Shown piece by piece: positions 35,655-45,786 of a DNA stretch of 64,000 nucleotides. Source of the DNA: an uncultured Mycoplasmatota bacterium (GTDB taxonomy: Bacteria > Bacillota_I > Bacilli_A > RF39 > UBA660). Location: the NCBI GenBank assembly GCA_900546715.1, contig UREA01000005.1:17290-81289 (forward strand). The letters run 5' to 3'. Within the stretch, counting starts at the first letter, position 1, and each line of letters starts with the position of its first letter. Under the pieces are notes generated by a model that was not told the DNA's origin, did no database searches, and worked only from the letters and a program-made list of their open reading frames with translations. Both the position numbers and the translations under genes were made by a program.

Positions 35655-36776
35655 TTAAGCATTCATATTATAAACGCCACTGACTGCACCAGATAAGAAC
35701 TCAAAACCAAATCTCTTATTAATAGTAAAGTTGCTGGTTAAATCAGCATTATCATAATAATCATTAGAATTTGTTAGAGTGCTCCCCTCAATAACACCTT
35801 TGACAATCTTATCAGTAGCAGGGCTAATAACAAATAATAGATCATCATTTAAAGCAAGACCATAATTGGTGAAATCACCAGTAGCCACTTGAGGTAACTC
35901 CATGAAATCATACCCATAAATATTACGAATTAGCTGAATATTCATATTAGCAGAATCTGCATTAATTCTATAACCATTGGCAGAATCAGGTAATACCTTG
36001 GAAAGAGCTAAAGTAGTGCCAGCAATAACAGGTTTCATATTGAAATTATATGCCTGAACAGTCTGAGCTAACTTAATTAACTTCTGAATGTCAAATGCAC
36101 CCTCAATCTTTAGAGCAGCAGGACGATTAACACCAATTAGACCAGCAGTTACAGCACCGTATGCTTCCTTAGTCATTTCAGTCTCAATAGAAAGAACTGC
36201 AATGCGAGCAAATTCAGCCAAAGACTGACGACCAGATAAAACAGCATACATATCAACAGAAGTAGTAATCACATGATTAAATACAGGAATAGTAGCATCA
36301 GACTTGTATTGTTTCTGAATTAGAGTCTGACGCTGTGCATTCCCGCCTCTGGACACAGTCATTAAAGAGCGAGGAGGAACCTTAAATAAAGGAACATCAC
36401 CAAAACCAATCTGACGAATTTCGGTATAAAGACCAATCTCATTAATAATAGTAGCAGGTAAAATGGTCTCAATCATCATCGTGACTACCGCAAAAGTAGA
36501 CCACTTAAAATTAGGATTAGAAGCCCAAATTTCAGCAGGAACATTTTCAGGACGCTTTACACCCGCAAAGCGTTCAATCTCACAAAGCATAGCTTCATGA
36601 ACTCTCTTTTCCTTTTCAGCAAAAGAAATGGGCTTGCCCTCTTTAGTCATGGTTTCATAAGAGCCAATATTCTTTTTTAAAAACTCATCAGAATAATGAC
36701 GATAATAATCGGCAAACTGCTCATAAACAGTAGTATTGCCATTAGAAAATTTTACAATATCATTAGATAATTTCAT
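35655..36776 (-). CDS. Major capsid protein (HK97-type)
   Basis: The 373-residue protein has an N-terminal helical arm (FADYYRHYSDEFLKKNI) and PENVPAEIWASNPNFKWSTF. Axial and peripheral domain patterns follow (TTSVDMYAVLSGRQSLAEFA, LRFG-like C-terminal RFGFEFLSGAVSGVYNMNA). Position directly after protease and decoration genes is the standard head order. Start ATG follows GGAGG. Confidence 0.82.
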   Translation of the reverse strand: MKLSNDIVKFSNGNTTVYEQFADYYRHYSDEFLKKNIGSYETMTKEGKPISFAEKEKRVHEAMLCEIERFAGVKRPENVPAEIWASNPNFKWSTFAVVTMMIETILPATIINEIGLYTEIRQIGFGDVPLFKVPPRSLMTVSRGGNAQRQTLIQKQYKSDATIPVFNHVITTSVDMYAVLSGRQSLAEFARIAVLSIETEMTKEAYGAVTAGLIGVNRPAALKIEGAFDIQKLIKLAQTVQAYNFNMKPVIAGTTLALSKVLPDSANGYRINADSANMNIQLIRNIYGYDFMELPQVATGDFTNYGLALNDDLLFVISPATDKIVKGVIEGSTLTNSNDYYDNADLTSNFTINKRFGFEFLSGAVSGVYNMNA

Positions 36777-36796
36777 ATTATTAAAAACCTCCTTTA

Positions 36797-37354
36797 TTAA
36801 GAAATAGTAGCTTCAGGATTCTTTACTACTTCTAATATATGAGCAGGTAAATAATCTTGCCCAATCACAATAGCCTCAGTGCCTTGATACTGAGCGACAA
36901 AACCAGTTACAGCAGTAGCAGTAGAGGCAGCCTGCCATTCACCATTAGCATCTGCATAACCATACTTATTAGTAGAAGAAGGTTTGGTGTTATCACCAAA
37001 AGTAGTCTCAGAAACATGAATGATATCACCAGGCATTAAACGAATGATGTCAAAAGGAGTGCCAGCAGGAATAGAGAACTCACGAGGATCATCGTATAGA
37101 TTGCCACAAACTTCCTTAGACACTTCAGGACCACGGACCATCCACACATCATTCACATTACCATCAATAACAGAAGTTAAAGTTGCAGGAAAAACATACC
37201 CCATACCTTGAGCAGCACCTGTACCCATTGTATCTAACGTAACTAAAGAACCATTATATACAGTGGTCTTAGAAACTGCCACTCTGTTTAAGGAATCAAC
37301 ATTCTGAGACATTGCAGTTTTATAATAAACTACAGGAAAATTATTCTTTGCCAT
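36797..37354 (-). CDS. Capsid decoration-like protein (185 aa)
   Basis: The sequence starts MAKNNFPVVYYKTAMSQNVD and is beta-rich, with GSLVTLDTMGTGAAQGMGYV and PREFSIPAGTPFDIIRLMPG. It lies between protease/scaffold and major capsid genes, the usual place of decoration or stabilising proteins. A small beta-tulip fold is plausible but not shown. Confidence 0.6.
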   Translation of the reverse strand: MAKNNFPVVYYKTAMSQNVDSLNRVAVSKTTVYNGSLVTLDTMGTGAAQGMGYVFPATLTSVIDGNVNDVWMVRGPEVSKEVCGNLYDDPREFSIPAGTPFDIIRLMPGDIIHVSETTFGDNTKPSSTNKYGYADANGEWQAASTATAVTGFVAQYQGTEAIVIGQDYLPAHILEVVKNPEATIS

Positions 37355-37374
37355 AATTACCTATTCTCCTTTTA

Positions 37375-38979
37375 TTACCAAATAGAATTTATTTTACTTT
37401 CAACTTGCACAGGATTAGCAAAACTCCACATAGTACCTTTTTGAGCTTTTTTCTTAACTCCCGTTTCAAAACAAAATGCTTTGACCTTATTAGCCCAAGC
37501 ATCTACACCGTCAACAGAGCATTGTAATCCTTCATCACGAAACTCTTTGTATTTATCATCAGATAAACAATCTTTTACTTCACTCATAACAGATTCAACA
37601 GATGCTGCAAGAGTTTGTTTATCAGCAGCTTCTTTAAATGCACGAAGCTCAGATAGCTCTTTCTCCATATCTTTCATCTGCTTATCTTTGTCCATAATAA
37701 TATTCTTATTATCTTCAACATCTTTAGATAAACGATCTATTTCAGCCATCGCTTCATCAATAGACATTTCTTTTTTCTCAGACATTTTCTGATCCTTGTC
37801 TTTCTTCACAGTATCCCAATGAATATCTGCATCAACAGTTTTATCGTCTTTATCAACTTTTATATCGGCTTCTACACGATAACGAACATCATCCTTAGTA
37901 TAAATAATATGATCTTTTTCAATACTATCTACATAAGCATCTCTACCTTCATGCTCTTGAACTTCTTCGATAACATCGGCCCAAGCCTTACGACCTTCAA
38001 TTTCATCAAAATATTTGGTGCTCATTTCAGTGTCAGCCTCCTTTCCTTCTTTAAATAATCCTAATTTACGCTGAATCTTTTCTACCTTAGAAACAACAGA
38101 AGAAACATTTTCTTTTTTTGCATATCCTAAAGCAGAAGATAAACCATCTCTATTATAAACAAAAGTATCGCCTTTTAATTCCATAACAGGATATTTCAAA
38201 TGCTCAGAAGGAGCGTCTTCCCACCCATCTTCTACAAGCATATAAACATCTTTAACAAGTGTATTTTTATTAGATGCTCCCATTATGTCATTTCGTAGTT
38301 TTGTTTTATCTACTTCGCCCCAAGGCTTATCAGACAACGCCTCTTTTGATTTATCAATTTTATATTTCTTTTCTTCAGACATTCTATTTTTCCTTTGATC
38401 CATAAAATTTTCAAGATTTGAACATTTTTTCTTGCAATCTTCAAAAAAAGCATTTGCCTCTGTTTCAGAAAATCGAGTGAATACAATATCAGAACCTGGG
38501 CAACTTGGATTAATATGCTTCCCTAATGTAGTTACTCCTACAATATTAAAATCTAATACTTCATGTTCATCTTCTTCTGAAGTATGAACATTCATTTCTA
38601 CACTCACATTTCTTAAATTATCAGATTCAAACATAGCACAATAATTTTTAGCATATACTTTACTAATAATTACATCAACATAAGATTTTAAATATCCATC
38701 TTCATCATAAACAAAATCTACTTCTTGATCTCTTGGAACCATACCAACTATATATTCTTGTTCTGTATGAGTGCCGGCATCTACAACTCCTGTCATATCT
38801 GCTACAATCCATTTACCAAGAACACTTGGTGCTGATTCCTTTAATACTGTCTCACTAATATTTAATTGGTGAGAATTAGGACGTGTTGAAAGAAAACCCA
38901 TTTTCCCTATGGCAAATTCACTGTTTTCATATTCACTCGAATTTATTCTTTTTACTTCGTTAATAGAAAAACGAGCCAT
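37375..38979 (-). CDS. Prohead protease/scaffold fusion
   Basis: The start is placed at ATG 38979 (MARFSINEVKRINSSEYENS). The longer frame to 39012 lacks a ribosome binding site. The N-terminal part resembles a phage prohead protease region. A linker follows with WEDAPSEHLKYPVMELKGDT, which also occurs in other phage head proteins, and a charged coiled coil (MSIDEAMAEIDRLSKDVEDN) typical of scaffolds. The C-terminal AQKGTMWSFANPV could be a cleavage or capsid-contact tail. The scaffold is normally removed on maturation. Confidence 0.75.
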   Translation of the reverse strand: MARFSINEVKRINSSEYENSEFAIGKMGFLSTRPNSHQLNISETVLKESAPSVLGKWIVADMTGVVDAGTHTEQEYIVGMVPRDQEVDFVYDEDGYLKSYVDVIISKVYAKNYCAMFESDNLRNVSVEMNVHTSEEDEHEVLDFNIVGVTTLGKHINPSCPGSDIVFTRFSETEANAFFEDCKKKCSNLENFMDQRKNRMSEEKKYKIDKSKEALSDKPWGEVDKTKLRNDIMGASNKNTLVKDVYMLVEDGWEDAPSEHLKYPVMELKGDTFVYNRDGLSSALGYAKKENVSSVVSKVEKIQRKLGLFKEGKEADTEMSTKYFDEIEGRKAWADVIEEVQEHEGRDAYVDSIEKDHIIYTKDDVRYRVEADIKVDKDDKTVDADIHWDTVKKDKDQKMSEKKEMSIDEAMAEIDRLSKDVEDNKNIIMDKDKQMKDMEKELSELRAFKEAADKQTLAASVESVMSEVKDCLSDDKYKEFRDEGLQCSVDGVDAWANKVKAFCFETGVKKKAQKGTMWSFANPVQVESKINSIW

Positions 38980-39036
38980 TTTCCCCAATTCTTTCTCACT
39001 CCCTTCTATCATTTAATTATATATAAAATCGTTAAA

Positions 39037-39216
39037 TTAATAACGATTTTTTATTTTATTCAGAATTTTTTCTAACTTTTTTCCCTTTTTAAAGTACAAA
39101 TTACCTTCATAATCTTTCCACTCAGGCGGTAATCCTGCTTGATGAATTTTAATAGCTTCTTCCCCATCTGCTACATAATATAATTCATAATTAGAAGGTT
39201 CCCCAATACGTATCAT
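39037..39216 (-). CDS. Small hypothetical protein (59 aa), head module
   Basis: ATG 39216 follows AGAGGA at 9 bases. The frame gives MIRIGEPSNYELYYVADGEE, then AIKIHQAGLPPEWKDYEGNL and a basic helix ending in YFKKGKKLEKILNKIKNRY. It fills the gap between the protease and the gene at 39245. Unknown; a small head-associated or assembly protein is possible. Confidence 0.7.
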   Translation of the reverse strand: MIRIGEPSNYELYYVADGEEAIKIHQAGLPPEWKDYEGNLYFKKGKKLEKILNKIKNRY

Positions 39217-39244
39217 TTTATATCCTCTTCAAAAATAATTGATT

Positions 39245-39757
39245 TTAATTATCTTTACCTAAAATCCAAAATCCATCAATATGTCTGTCAAAACTGGGAT
39301 TAGTTCCATAAATAGATATTTTATCACTTAATAAAATAGCTTGTTCAACTATTTCATTAAAATCTTCTAACATATCAAGCATATCTACATAAACATGTAA
39401 ATCATCATTATGTTGTGCTATTTTACAAACACCCATCATAGCAATTTGAAAATCTAACATTCTTTCTTCCATATCTTTAATAATTTCTTCCACCGAAGAA
39501 TAATCTTGTCCAGCCGATGGAGTGGCAGGATAATAAACTGGAATATTATATCTTTCTAAGGTCTTTTCTCCAATTTCATCTGCCAATAATGGAAAATAAT
39601 GCGCTATACCTTTATGAATTAAATTGGATGTATTATTATATGCAAATTTTGTTCCCAAAATAGACACTAAACGATCTAAATATCTATTTTCAACAAAACA
39701 TTTGCCAATTAATTCAATTAAAGAGTTTTGAGTCTCTTGAGTTACAATCATTTTCAT
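39245..39757 (-). CDS. Hypothetical helical protein, possibly ferritin-like (170 aa)
   Basis: The sequence is almost all helix, with IHKGIAHYFPLLADEIGEKT, MEERMLDFQIAMMGVCKIAQ and VYVDMLDMLEDFNEIVEQAI. HYFPLLADEIGE recalls the first helix pair of ferritin-like bundles, but the metal-binding ExxH pairs are not convincing. It lies just downstream of the portal gene, so a head role is likely. Confidence 0.5.
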   Translation of the reverse strand: MKMIVTQETQNSLIELIGKCFVENRYLDRLVSILGTKFAYNNTSNLIHKGIAHYFPLLADEIGEKTLERYNIPVYYPATPSAGQDYSSVEEIIKDMEERMLDFQIAMMGVCKIAQHNDDLHVYVDMLDMLEDFNEIVEQAILLSDKISIYGTNPSFDRHIDGFWILGKDN

Positions 39758-39767
39758 CTCTACCTTA

Positions 39768-41336
39768 TCAAATATTACTTTCTACATCTCTATTCATTTG
39801 ACCAGATTCAGATAAATCTATGTCATCTTTTTTAGGACGCCCTGGACTATTCTGCCCCGTAGTATTAGAATTCAACATTAATGTACTAAATTTATTTATC
39901 CAATCGCTATATTTAGACTCTTCTAAACTTCTCTCAAAAATTTGAGGTTCTATTCCCATTGCAGAAGCCCACATACTTTGATTCAGAACTAATCCTTTAT
40001 CAGCCAATTTACAAATTCTGTCAAACCGTTTTTCTCTATCAAAAGAATAAGTACATCCAGAAAAATGAAATTTAAATTTATATTTTTTAGTTAATTGATT
40101 AACATAATAATCTAAAAAGTTCTCAAACTGATAATACATAGAACTCATAGTATTATATTGATCTGTGATTCCAGCTTCAATTTCCGCATTACTCATTCTA
40201 TCAGATGAATAAATAATTCTACTAACACCAGAACCAACACCAGCAGAAGTTGATAATTGATCTTGATACATAGAACTATTATTATCATTAAATTGATAAT
40301 ATTTGGTATTTTCAGTAGGAAGGGCACCTAATTTAATTTGCCGACCTAATCCTTCTTTAGCTTTCCCCATAAAACTGCCTAATGTAACAGGATCAATAGC
40401 AAACTGATTAGCTTTTGTTCCTGATTTAGCGTTATCAAATAATCTTATTTCGCCAGCTAAAATGGCAGAAGCAGCAATTATATCTTTATCATATTGTAAT
40501 TTTTCTATTTCATCATTTCTAATAGCATTCTTTAGAAAAGGTGCCAAAAACGGAACTTGAGCAAAATTATTAGGATTCCATTTAAAAGCCCATGCCCCGT
40601 TTTCAGGAGAAGTCTGTGCCCAATATGCAAATTGTCCAGTTCTATTATTTAAAGGATTTGTCGGCCTATAATTAATAGGATTTTTTACATCTTCAAATAC
40701 TCTTTTATAAGTTTTAGCTAAAGAAGGATCATATCCATCAAGATCAGTTCCCGGTTGTAAAAAGTAATTAAAATCAAAATCCCAAAGCAATCCTTTTTCC
40801 CATTTTCCAGTTAATAAACAGTAATCTTGAGGCATGGTTTGTAAAGCAAATTTCATGCCTTTATTGCCCCATTTGGTTTTTCTATACCATACAAAATCTG
40901 TCTCGTGGGCAAGAACCTCAACTAATACTTCTTTAAATTCTTTTTTATATTTAAAATTATCAAGGAAATTATATACTCTTTTTTTATCTTCTTTATATAA
41001 ATCCGATTGATAATCTTCTTCTGTAAAAGCATTGACACAAGTTAAATCTAAATCAAAAGCCAAAACATTTGCATAGCTATACAAAGTTCTTTTAAATATC
41101 ATATCAAATTGAGTCATAAACTCTGTATATCCTTGCAAATTTTTCTCGTTCTGTTTATATTCAGACAATGCTTCACAAATTTTATTAAATGTAGGGATTC
41201 GTGGATTATTATTCAAATTTTGTAATAATTGATTACTTAACCAAGGAGTAAACAGTCCATAATTCTCAGAATAATATAGACCCTGAGCAAAATCAATTAC
41301 ATCTTTTACTCTTTCTTTACTAATATAATCAGACAT
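39768..41336 (-). CDS. Portal protein
   Basis: The 522-residue protein follows the large terminase gene. It has a portal-type middle with YGLFTPWLSNQLLQNLNNNP, TDFVWYRKTKWGNKGMKFAL, PQDYCLLTG and a wing or stem helix (YNTMSSMYYQFENFLDYYVN). The C-terminal part has the pattern EREKRFDRICKLADKGLVLN. The portal forms the dodecameric ring through which DNA is packaged. Length and order fit. Confidence 0.82.
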   Translation of the reverse strand: MSDYISKERVKDVIDFAQGLYYSENYGLFTPWLSNQLLQNLNNNPRIPTFNKICEALSEYKQNEKNLQGYTEFMTQFDMIFKRTLYSYANVLAFDLDLTCVNAFTEEDYQSDLYKEDKKRVYNFLDNFKYKKEFKEVLVEVLAHETDFVWYRKTKWGNKGMKFALQTMPQDYCLLTGKWEKGLLWDFDFNYFLQPGTDLDGYDPSLAKTYKRVFEDVKNPINYRPTNPLNNRTGQFAYWAQTSPENGAWAFKWNPNNFAQVPFLAPFLKNAIRNDEIEKLQYDKDIIAASAILAGEIRLFDNAKSGTKANQFAIDPVTLGSFMGKAKEGLGRQIKLGALPTENTKYYQFNDNNSSMYQDQLSTSAGVGSGVSRIIYSSDRMSNAEIEAGITDQYNTMSSMYYQFENFLDYYVNQLTKKYKFKFHFSGCTYSFDREKRFDRICKLADKGLVLNQSMWASAMGIEPQIFERSLEESKYSDWINKFSTLMLNSNTTGQNSPGRPKKDDIDLSESGQMNRDVESNI

Positions 41337-41349
41337 TTTTCCTCCTTTC

Positions 41350-43206
41350 TCACCAAATTAATTGAATTGAATTTAAATCTATTTCTTCTTGTTGTTGATT
41401 TTTTGCATATCTATTGTCAAACCGTTCAGCAATATAATTGGCATAAGCAAGCACGATTGCCCTATCCTTAAATCCTGAACGAGGTTCTTTTAATCTTACT
41501 AAACCATTTCTATATTCAGCAGATAAATTTACACATTCATGTATTAATTCATCTGTTTGTCCATAAGGAGCTATTGAATAAGCATATTGATCTGGAGTTA
41601 ATTTATAAAATTCTCCATTATCCTCTAAATTGTTTTGAGCTTCCTCAGCATTAATTAAAAATTTAATATTATTAATTTCAAGCTGCTTTTTTAAACTTTG
41701 CCAAACCAAACTATTTAATTCCAAAGTACCAATAAAAGGAATTAAACAAGGAATCGCATTTTTATCAACTGTTCTATTAGATAACTCTTCCATTTTCCCA
41801 GAAGTTATTATTTGAACATCTTTGTCTAAACATAAAGTAAAACCACTATTATTCCAATAAAAACCTCTTTCAGGATGTTCTGTTTTATTAGAGAGAAAAT
41901 CATATATTGTTTCACCACCAGACCTGTTATCATATATTAAATAATCAGCCTGATAATCATAATATAATTCTTTCATTCTTAAAACAATTTGATCGGCTCG
42001 GCCCCCTGGACGTGTCTCTATATAGTCTATATGTCTTTCAAAAGAAAACTTTTTCCAATGTAAAGACATGCACATAAAAACTGTATGGTCATTATTTTGT
42101 CTTGAACTATTTCCACTAAAAGCCAGGTCTGCTATAACAAATCTAATTTCATTCAATTTTTTATCTTGCATAGACAAAGGCGCTTCATCAATAATATCTT
42201 TGATTTTAGGAGGATAAAAACATTGACTTAATACTTGATTATTTCTAAATGATTCAATATTAAAATAACCATTTTCATTTATACGGAACATTTCATTTAA
42301 AATTTCCATACGAAAATCTGTTGTTGTCATAGATTTTTTATTTTTCCTATAATCTGCCCAAGTTCTTGACCCATCTTCAATAGCTGTGAAAATATCCTGC
42401 GCAAAAGGAATAAATCTTTCATGTTTAGAAGTATAATAATGCTTTGTAGTATCTATAAATTTTTTAAAAAACCACTCATAACTATATCTGGCAGAAGTTA
42501 TATACATTGACTTAGCTTCTTCTTGCCATCTTTTTGTATTGTATTTTGGATTCGACAAATATTTAGCTTGACGAACATGCCCCATAGGTTCAAATACAGA
42601 AGAAATAATACTTGGTTTTAATAATCTCGTCTCTTCATATATATTATAGGTTGAACGCGATCCTCTACTTGATTCGAGGCAAGGTAAAACCGTTATAGTT
42701 GAACCATTTAGTTTATTTTCTACTGTATAAGCGCCCTCAGCAGTATTTGATTTAGTAATTACTATATACTCATTTTCATACATATATAATAAATAAGGAG
42801 ATAATTTTTTTATAATTTCATCTCTTATTTTCTTTTCAACTAATTTTGCTGCTTGAGGTATAGTAGAAGAAGTTATAACAATTTCTGAATAAGGATATAA
42901 AGAAAAAGCACATATTGCAGCAATACCAGCACGAAAAGATTTTGCAGCACCTCTTGTTGCTATTTCAAAATATTCATTAGCAACTCCAGCCATATGTAAA
43001 GAAAATTTTTGTAATGGATATAATTTAATTTGCAAAACTTGTTCACAAAACAAATCCCAATTTCTTCTATAATATGATATCCACTTTTTTACATTAGCTC
43101 TTTGTTTTTCTGAAAGCCAAGAATCATAATTTATATTAGTAGTAGATAATTGTTTATTTAGAAATTGACGACGTAAATTTTTCCCATGATTAATAGGTAA
43201 ACTCAT
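41350..43206 (-). CDS. Terminase large subunit
   Basis: The 618-residue protein carries an ATPase with a Walker A-like loop ATRGAAKSFRAG near residue 85, an adenine-motif region upstream (LYPLQKFSLHMAG) and a Walker B-type YNIYEE near 190. The C-terminal nuclease shows an RNase H-like ADLAFSG Asp near 358 and a further YLIYDNRSGG strand. It cuts and translocates DNA into the prohead with the small subunit upstream. A normal length for the family. Confidence 0.92.
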   Translation of the reverse strand: MSLPINHGKNLRRQFLNKQLSTTNINYDSWLSEKQRANVKKWISYYRRNWDLFCEQVLQIKLYPLQKFSLHMAGVANEYFEIATRGAAKSFRAGIAAICAFSLYPYSEIVITSSTIPQAAKLVEKKIRDEIIKKLSPYLLYMYENEYIVITKSNTAEGAYTVENKLNGSTITVLPCLESSRGSRSTYNIYEETRLLKPSIISSVFEPMGHVRQAKYLSNPKYNTKRWQEEAKSMYITSARYSYEWFFKKFIDTTKHYYTSKHERFIPFAQDIFTAIEDGSRTWADYRKNKKSMTTTDFRMEILNEMFRINENGYFNIESFRNNQVLSQCFYPPKIKDIIDEAPLSMQDKKLNEIRFVIADLAFSGNSSRQNNDHTVFMCMSLHWKKFSFERHIDYIETRPGGRADQIVLRMKELYYDYQADYLIYDNRSGGETIYDFLSNKTEHPERGFYWNNSGFTLCLDKDVQIITSGKMEELSNRTVDKNAIPCLIPFIGTLELNSLVWQSLKKQLEINNIKFLINAEEAQNNLEDNGEFYKLTPDQYAYSIAPYGQTDELIHECVNLSAEYRNGLVRLKEPRSGFKDRAIVLAYANYIAERFDNRYAKNQQQEEIDLNSIQLIW

Positions 43207-43212
43207 ACTTTA

Positions 43213-44079
43213 TCATTCCTCTTCAATAGGAATATCTGGATATATAGTATCACCTGTCAAAATATTTTTCATAGACCTCATCCAACTATTATAAATCTTT
43301 TCATAACCTGCAATATCACTATATTTTGCTCGATCTTCTTCTTCCGCTGGTTCAGTTTCTTCTATCATCCAAGCAATTCTATCAATAAATTTTTGGCGTT
43401 CATCTTTTTGATTTATAGAAAAGTCATTCATTTTTAACAAATTAAGTTGCTTATTCAAACTTTCTTGAGCACGACTAATCTCTGTACCATCATTAATCTC
43501 ATTGGCTTTTCGCAATCTTAATTCACATTTCGCCAAATCTCTAAATCTTTTTTCTAAATTAACATCTATATCTAATAATTCAGAAGTATATTCTTCATAC
43601 GTTTTATTTAAAAACTCATAAGATTCTCGGTCAAGTTGTTTAGTATTTATATCAACATAAAAATTACCCCAAATTTTTCTTTCTTCTTCTAAATTCAATT
43701 CTTGCTTTGGGACAATTTCATCTTTTTTTATTTGAATTAGATCATCTAACATGACATCACTTTCCCAAAATCCGTTCACAAGACGACCATCTTCTATCAA
43801 AGTTTTTAAATACAATAATAAATAATCTTTTCCTCTACGTCCAGCAGAAGGATAAGTTTCTACAATTTTCCATATTTCAGAAATAAAAGGAATGCCAATT
43901 TCAGATAACACCAGCCAAAAAGCAGCAGATTTTTTATCTAATATATTTTCATACTCTTTTAATTTTTGTCCACAGCAATTTTTGCATAAAAATATATATT
44001 CTTCTTTAATTTTAGGAGATTTATAAAATTCTTTAGAATCTTTTATTTCTCCACAACACCCACATAATTTTCTTCCCAT
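43213..44079 (-). CDS. Terminase small subunit-like protein with zinc finger
   Basis: A Cys4 zinc-binding region lies at the N-terminus (CGCCGEIKDSKEFYKS, CKNCCGQKLKEY). It is followed by helices with WKIVETYPSAGRRGKDYLLL and a long charged coil-like C-terminus. Position directly upstream of the large terminase gene and the size fit a small terminase. DNA recognition is inferred rather than seen. Confidence 0.65.
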   Translation of the reverse strand: MGRKLCGCCGEIKDSKEFYKSPKIKEEYIFLCKNCCGQKLKEYENILDKKSAAFWLVLSEIGIPFISEIWKIVETYPSAGRRGKDYLLLYLKTLIEDGRLVNGFWESDVMLDDLIQIKKDEIVPKQELNLEEERKIWGNFYVDINTKQLDRESYEFLNKTYEEYTSELLDIDVNLEKRFRDLAKCELRLRKANEINDGTEISRAQESLNKQLNLLKMNDFSINQKDERQKFIDRIAWMIEETEPAEEEDRAKYSDIAGYEKIYNSWMRSMKNILTGDTIYPDIPIEEE

Positions 44080-44098
44080 TTTTCCTTTATTCTAATAT

Positions 44099-45322
44099 TT
44101 AGTTTAAATATATAACCTTTTCCCAAGTTTTATTATTGTCTTCAAATAATATAAATTTAGCTCCAGCTCTTGCTAATTTACGATTCTTCCGACTAAATTC
44201 ATCTATTCCAATTAAACTTGGAACTATTATTATTTCTTTGTCGCCAGTAGGACTATATCCAAGACTTATTTGTTCTTGATGATGAAAATGCCCCATTAAT
44301 AAAATATCAATAGTAATATTATGATATTGTTCCCAATAAGATATTTCATTAATATTTTTTTTGCTATCATCTCCATGAATAGCTAAAATATTAATACCTT
44401 CAATTTGTTTAAAACTAAAATCACTATAAGGATCAACTTTAATATTCTGATTATCTTTTAATCTTAAAGCTATAAACTCTCTGATTACTTTACCTAAATT
44501 TTCAGATTCCCAATTCCTCCCTGTTGAAATCAATCTTAATTCAGAATGATTTCCTCCTAAACATGAAAATTCAATTTGAATATTTAATTCATTTTGTATT
44601 TTATTTAAAAATTGAGATATCATTTCAGCATATTGTAAAACACTATCAATAACACCTGTTTTTAATTTAGCTATATCTGATAATCTTAATATATTTTGTA
44701 TACCATCACCAAGATCAAAAACAATTAATTTTTTATTATTAAAATTATTTTTATAATCTTTAATAACTGTATCAGCTAATTTATTTAATCTTTTTTTTAA
44801 TATATCTGGAGAATAAATATTTATAGGTTCATTAAACACTGTTTGCATATTAATCTCAACACCATTGTGAGCGTCAGATATACAAAGTACAGCAGTTTGT
44901 TTACTATTAAATTTGTCTTGTATAGTATTAGAAAAAATTAAAGCAGGCATATTATCAATAGCTTCTTTAATTTTTTCATTAAATAATTCAAAACGTGAAA
45001 TATCTCTAACGTATTGATTATATTCTAAATTAATTGTTTGTATTTTTTTGCGTTCTTTTTCCAATTCTTTTTTAGCAATTAAAATTTCTTGTAATTTATT
45101 TTCATCTTGAATATTGTTAATTTCATCGTTTTCAAGAATTGATAAAAATTTTTCAAAAAATACAAAACAACGTCGAGTATTTTCTTCTCCATATATATTT
45201 TCATTTAACAAAGATTTAGCCCATTCTTTATAACTAATAGTTTTATTAGATAATGCCCGAGTTACTCTTTTAGAAAAAGATAAATAAGATTCATTTTTTT
45301 TTCTATCCATTTTTTTTATCAT
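44099..45322 (-). CDS. Calcineurin-like metallophosphoesterase
   Basis: Residues 1-130 are helical. The C-terminal catalytic part shows all metal-binding motifs in order: ISDAHNG, FDLGDG, GGNHSELR, AIHGDD and GHFHHQE. Such phage enzymes have been linked to DNA repair or nucleotide hydrolysis; the substrate here is unknown. It is encoded between the HU-like genes and the terminase genes and overlaps the upstream gene. Confidence 0.88.
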   Translation of the reverse strand: MIKKMDRKKNESYLSFSKRVTRALSNKTISYKEWAKSLLNENIYGEENTRRCFVFFEKFLSILENDEINNIQDENKLQEILIAKKELEKERKKIQTINLEYNQYVRDISRFELFNEKIKEAIDNMPALIFSNTIQDKFNSKQTAVLCISDAHNGVEINMQTVFNEPINIYSPDILKKRLNKLADTVIKDYKNNFNNKKLIVFDLGDGIQNILRLSDIAKLKTGVIDSVLQYAEMISQFLNKIQNELNIQIEFSCLGGNHSELRLISTGRNWESENLGKVIREFIALRLKDNQNIKVDPYSDFSFKQIEGINILAIHGDDSKKNINEISYWEQYHNITIDILLMGHFHHQEQISLGYSPTGDKEIIIVPSLIGIDEFSRKNRKLARAGAKFILFEDNNKTWEKVIYLN

Positions 45323-45785
45323 CAATCATTTTCTTAAAATCTTTTTTAGAATTTTCAATTCTAACGCTACTAATACTACCATAGCTTTCTAATTTTTGAG
45401 CTCTAACTTCTCTTAAATAATCTCTTTTACTCAATTTTTGATTTTTCAATCTTTTTCTAAATTGCTTAGTTACTCCTTGCATATTTATATCATTAATAAA
45501 ATGATCGCTTGCCGTAAAGAAAGGAACATCACGTTCTGGAACTCTATAAGTAACTAAATTACCTTTAGGATCATGTTGCACAGACATTTGTTCTTTCATT
45601 CTTTTAGTATAGAAATTTCCAATAAATGGTACTCTACATTTTCCTTTATAATATACTTCATGTATTATAAACTCTAAAAAACCTTGTTCCCAATATTCTT
45701 TTACTTTTTCTGGAGAAATATTCAATTTTTTACTTACTCCAATATAAAATTCCTTGTCAGTCAAATATGTTATTTTTGAAGCCAT
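45303..45785 (-). CDS. HU/IHF-like DNA-binding protein, second copy
   Basis: ATG 45785 follows AAAGAGG and is chosen over the longer frame. The 160-residue protein has an HU-type helical base and beta arm (YWEQGFLEFIIHEVYYKGKC, PFIGNFYTKRMKEQMSVQHD) and a basic C-terminal tail (FRKRLKNQKLSKRDYLREVR). It is the direct neighbour of a first HU-like gene, so the two could act as a heterodimer. The fold call is pattern-based. Confidence 0.6.
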   Translation of the reverse strand: MASKITYLTDKEFYIGVSKKLNISPEKVKEYWEQGFLEFIIHEVYYKGKCRVPFIGNFYTKRMKEQMSVQHDPKGNLVTYRVPERDVPFFTASDHFINDINMQGVTKQFRKRLKNQKLSKRDYLREVRAQKLESYGSISSVRIENSKKDFKKMIDDKKNG

Positions 45786-45786
45786 A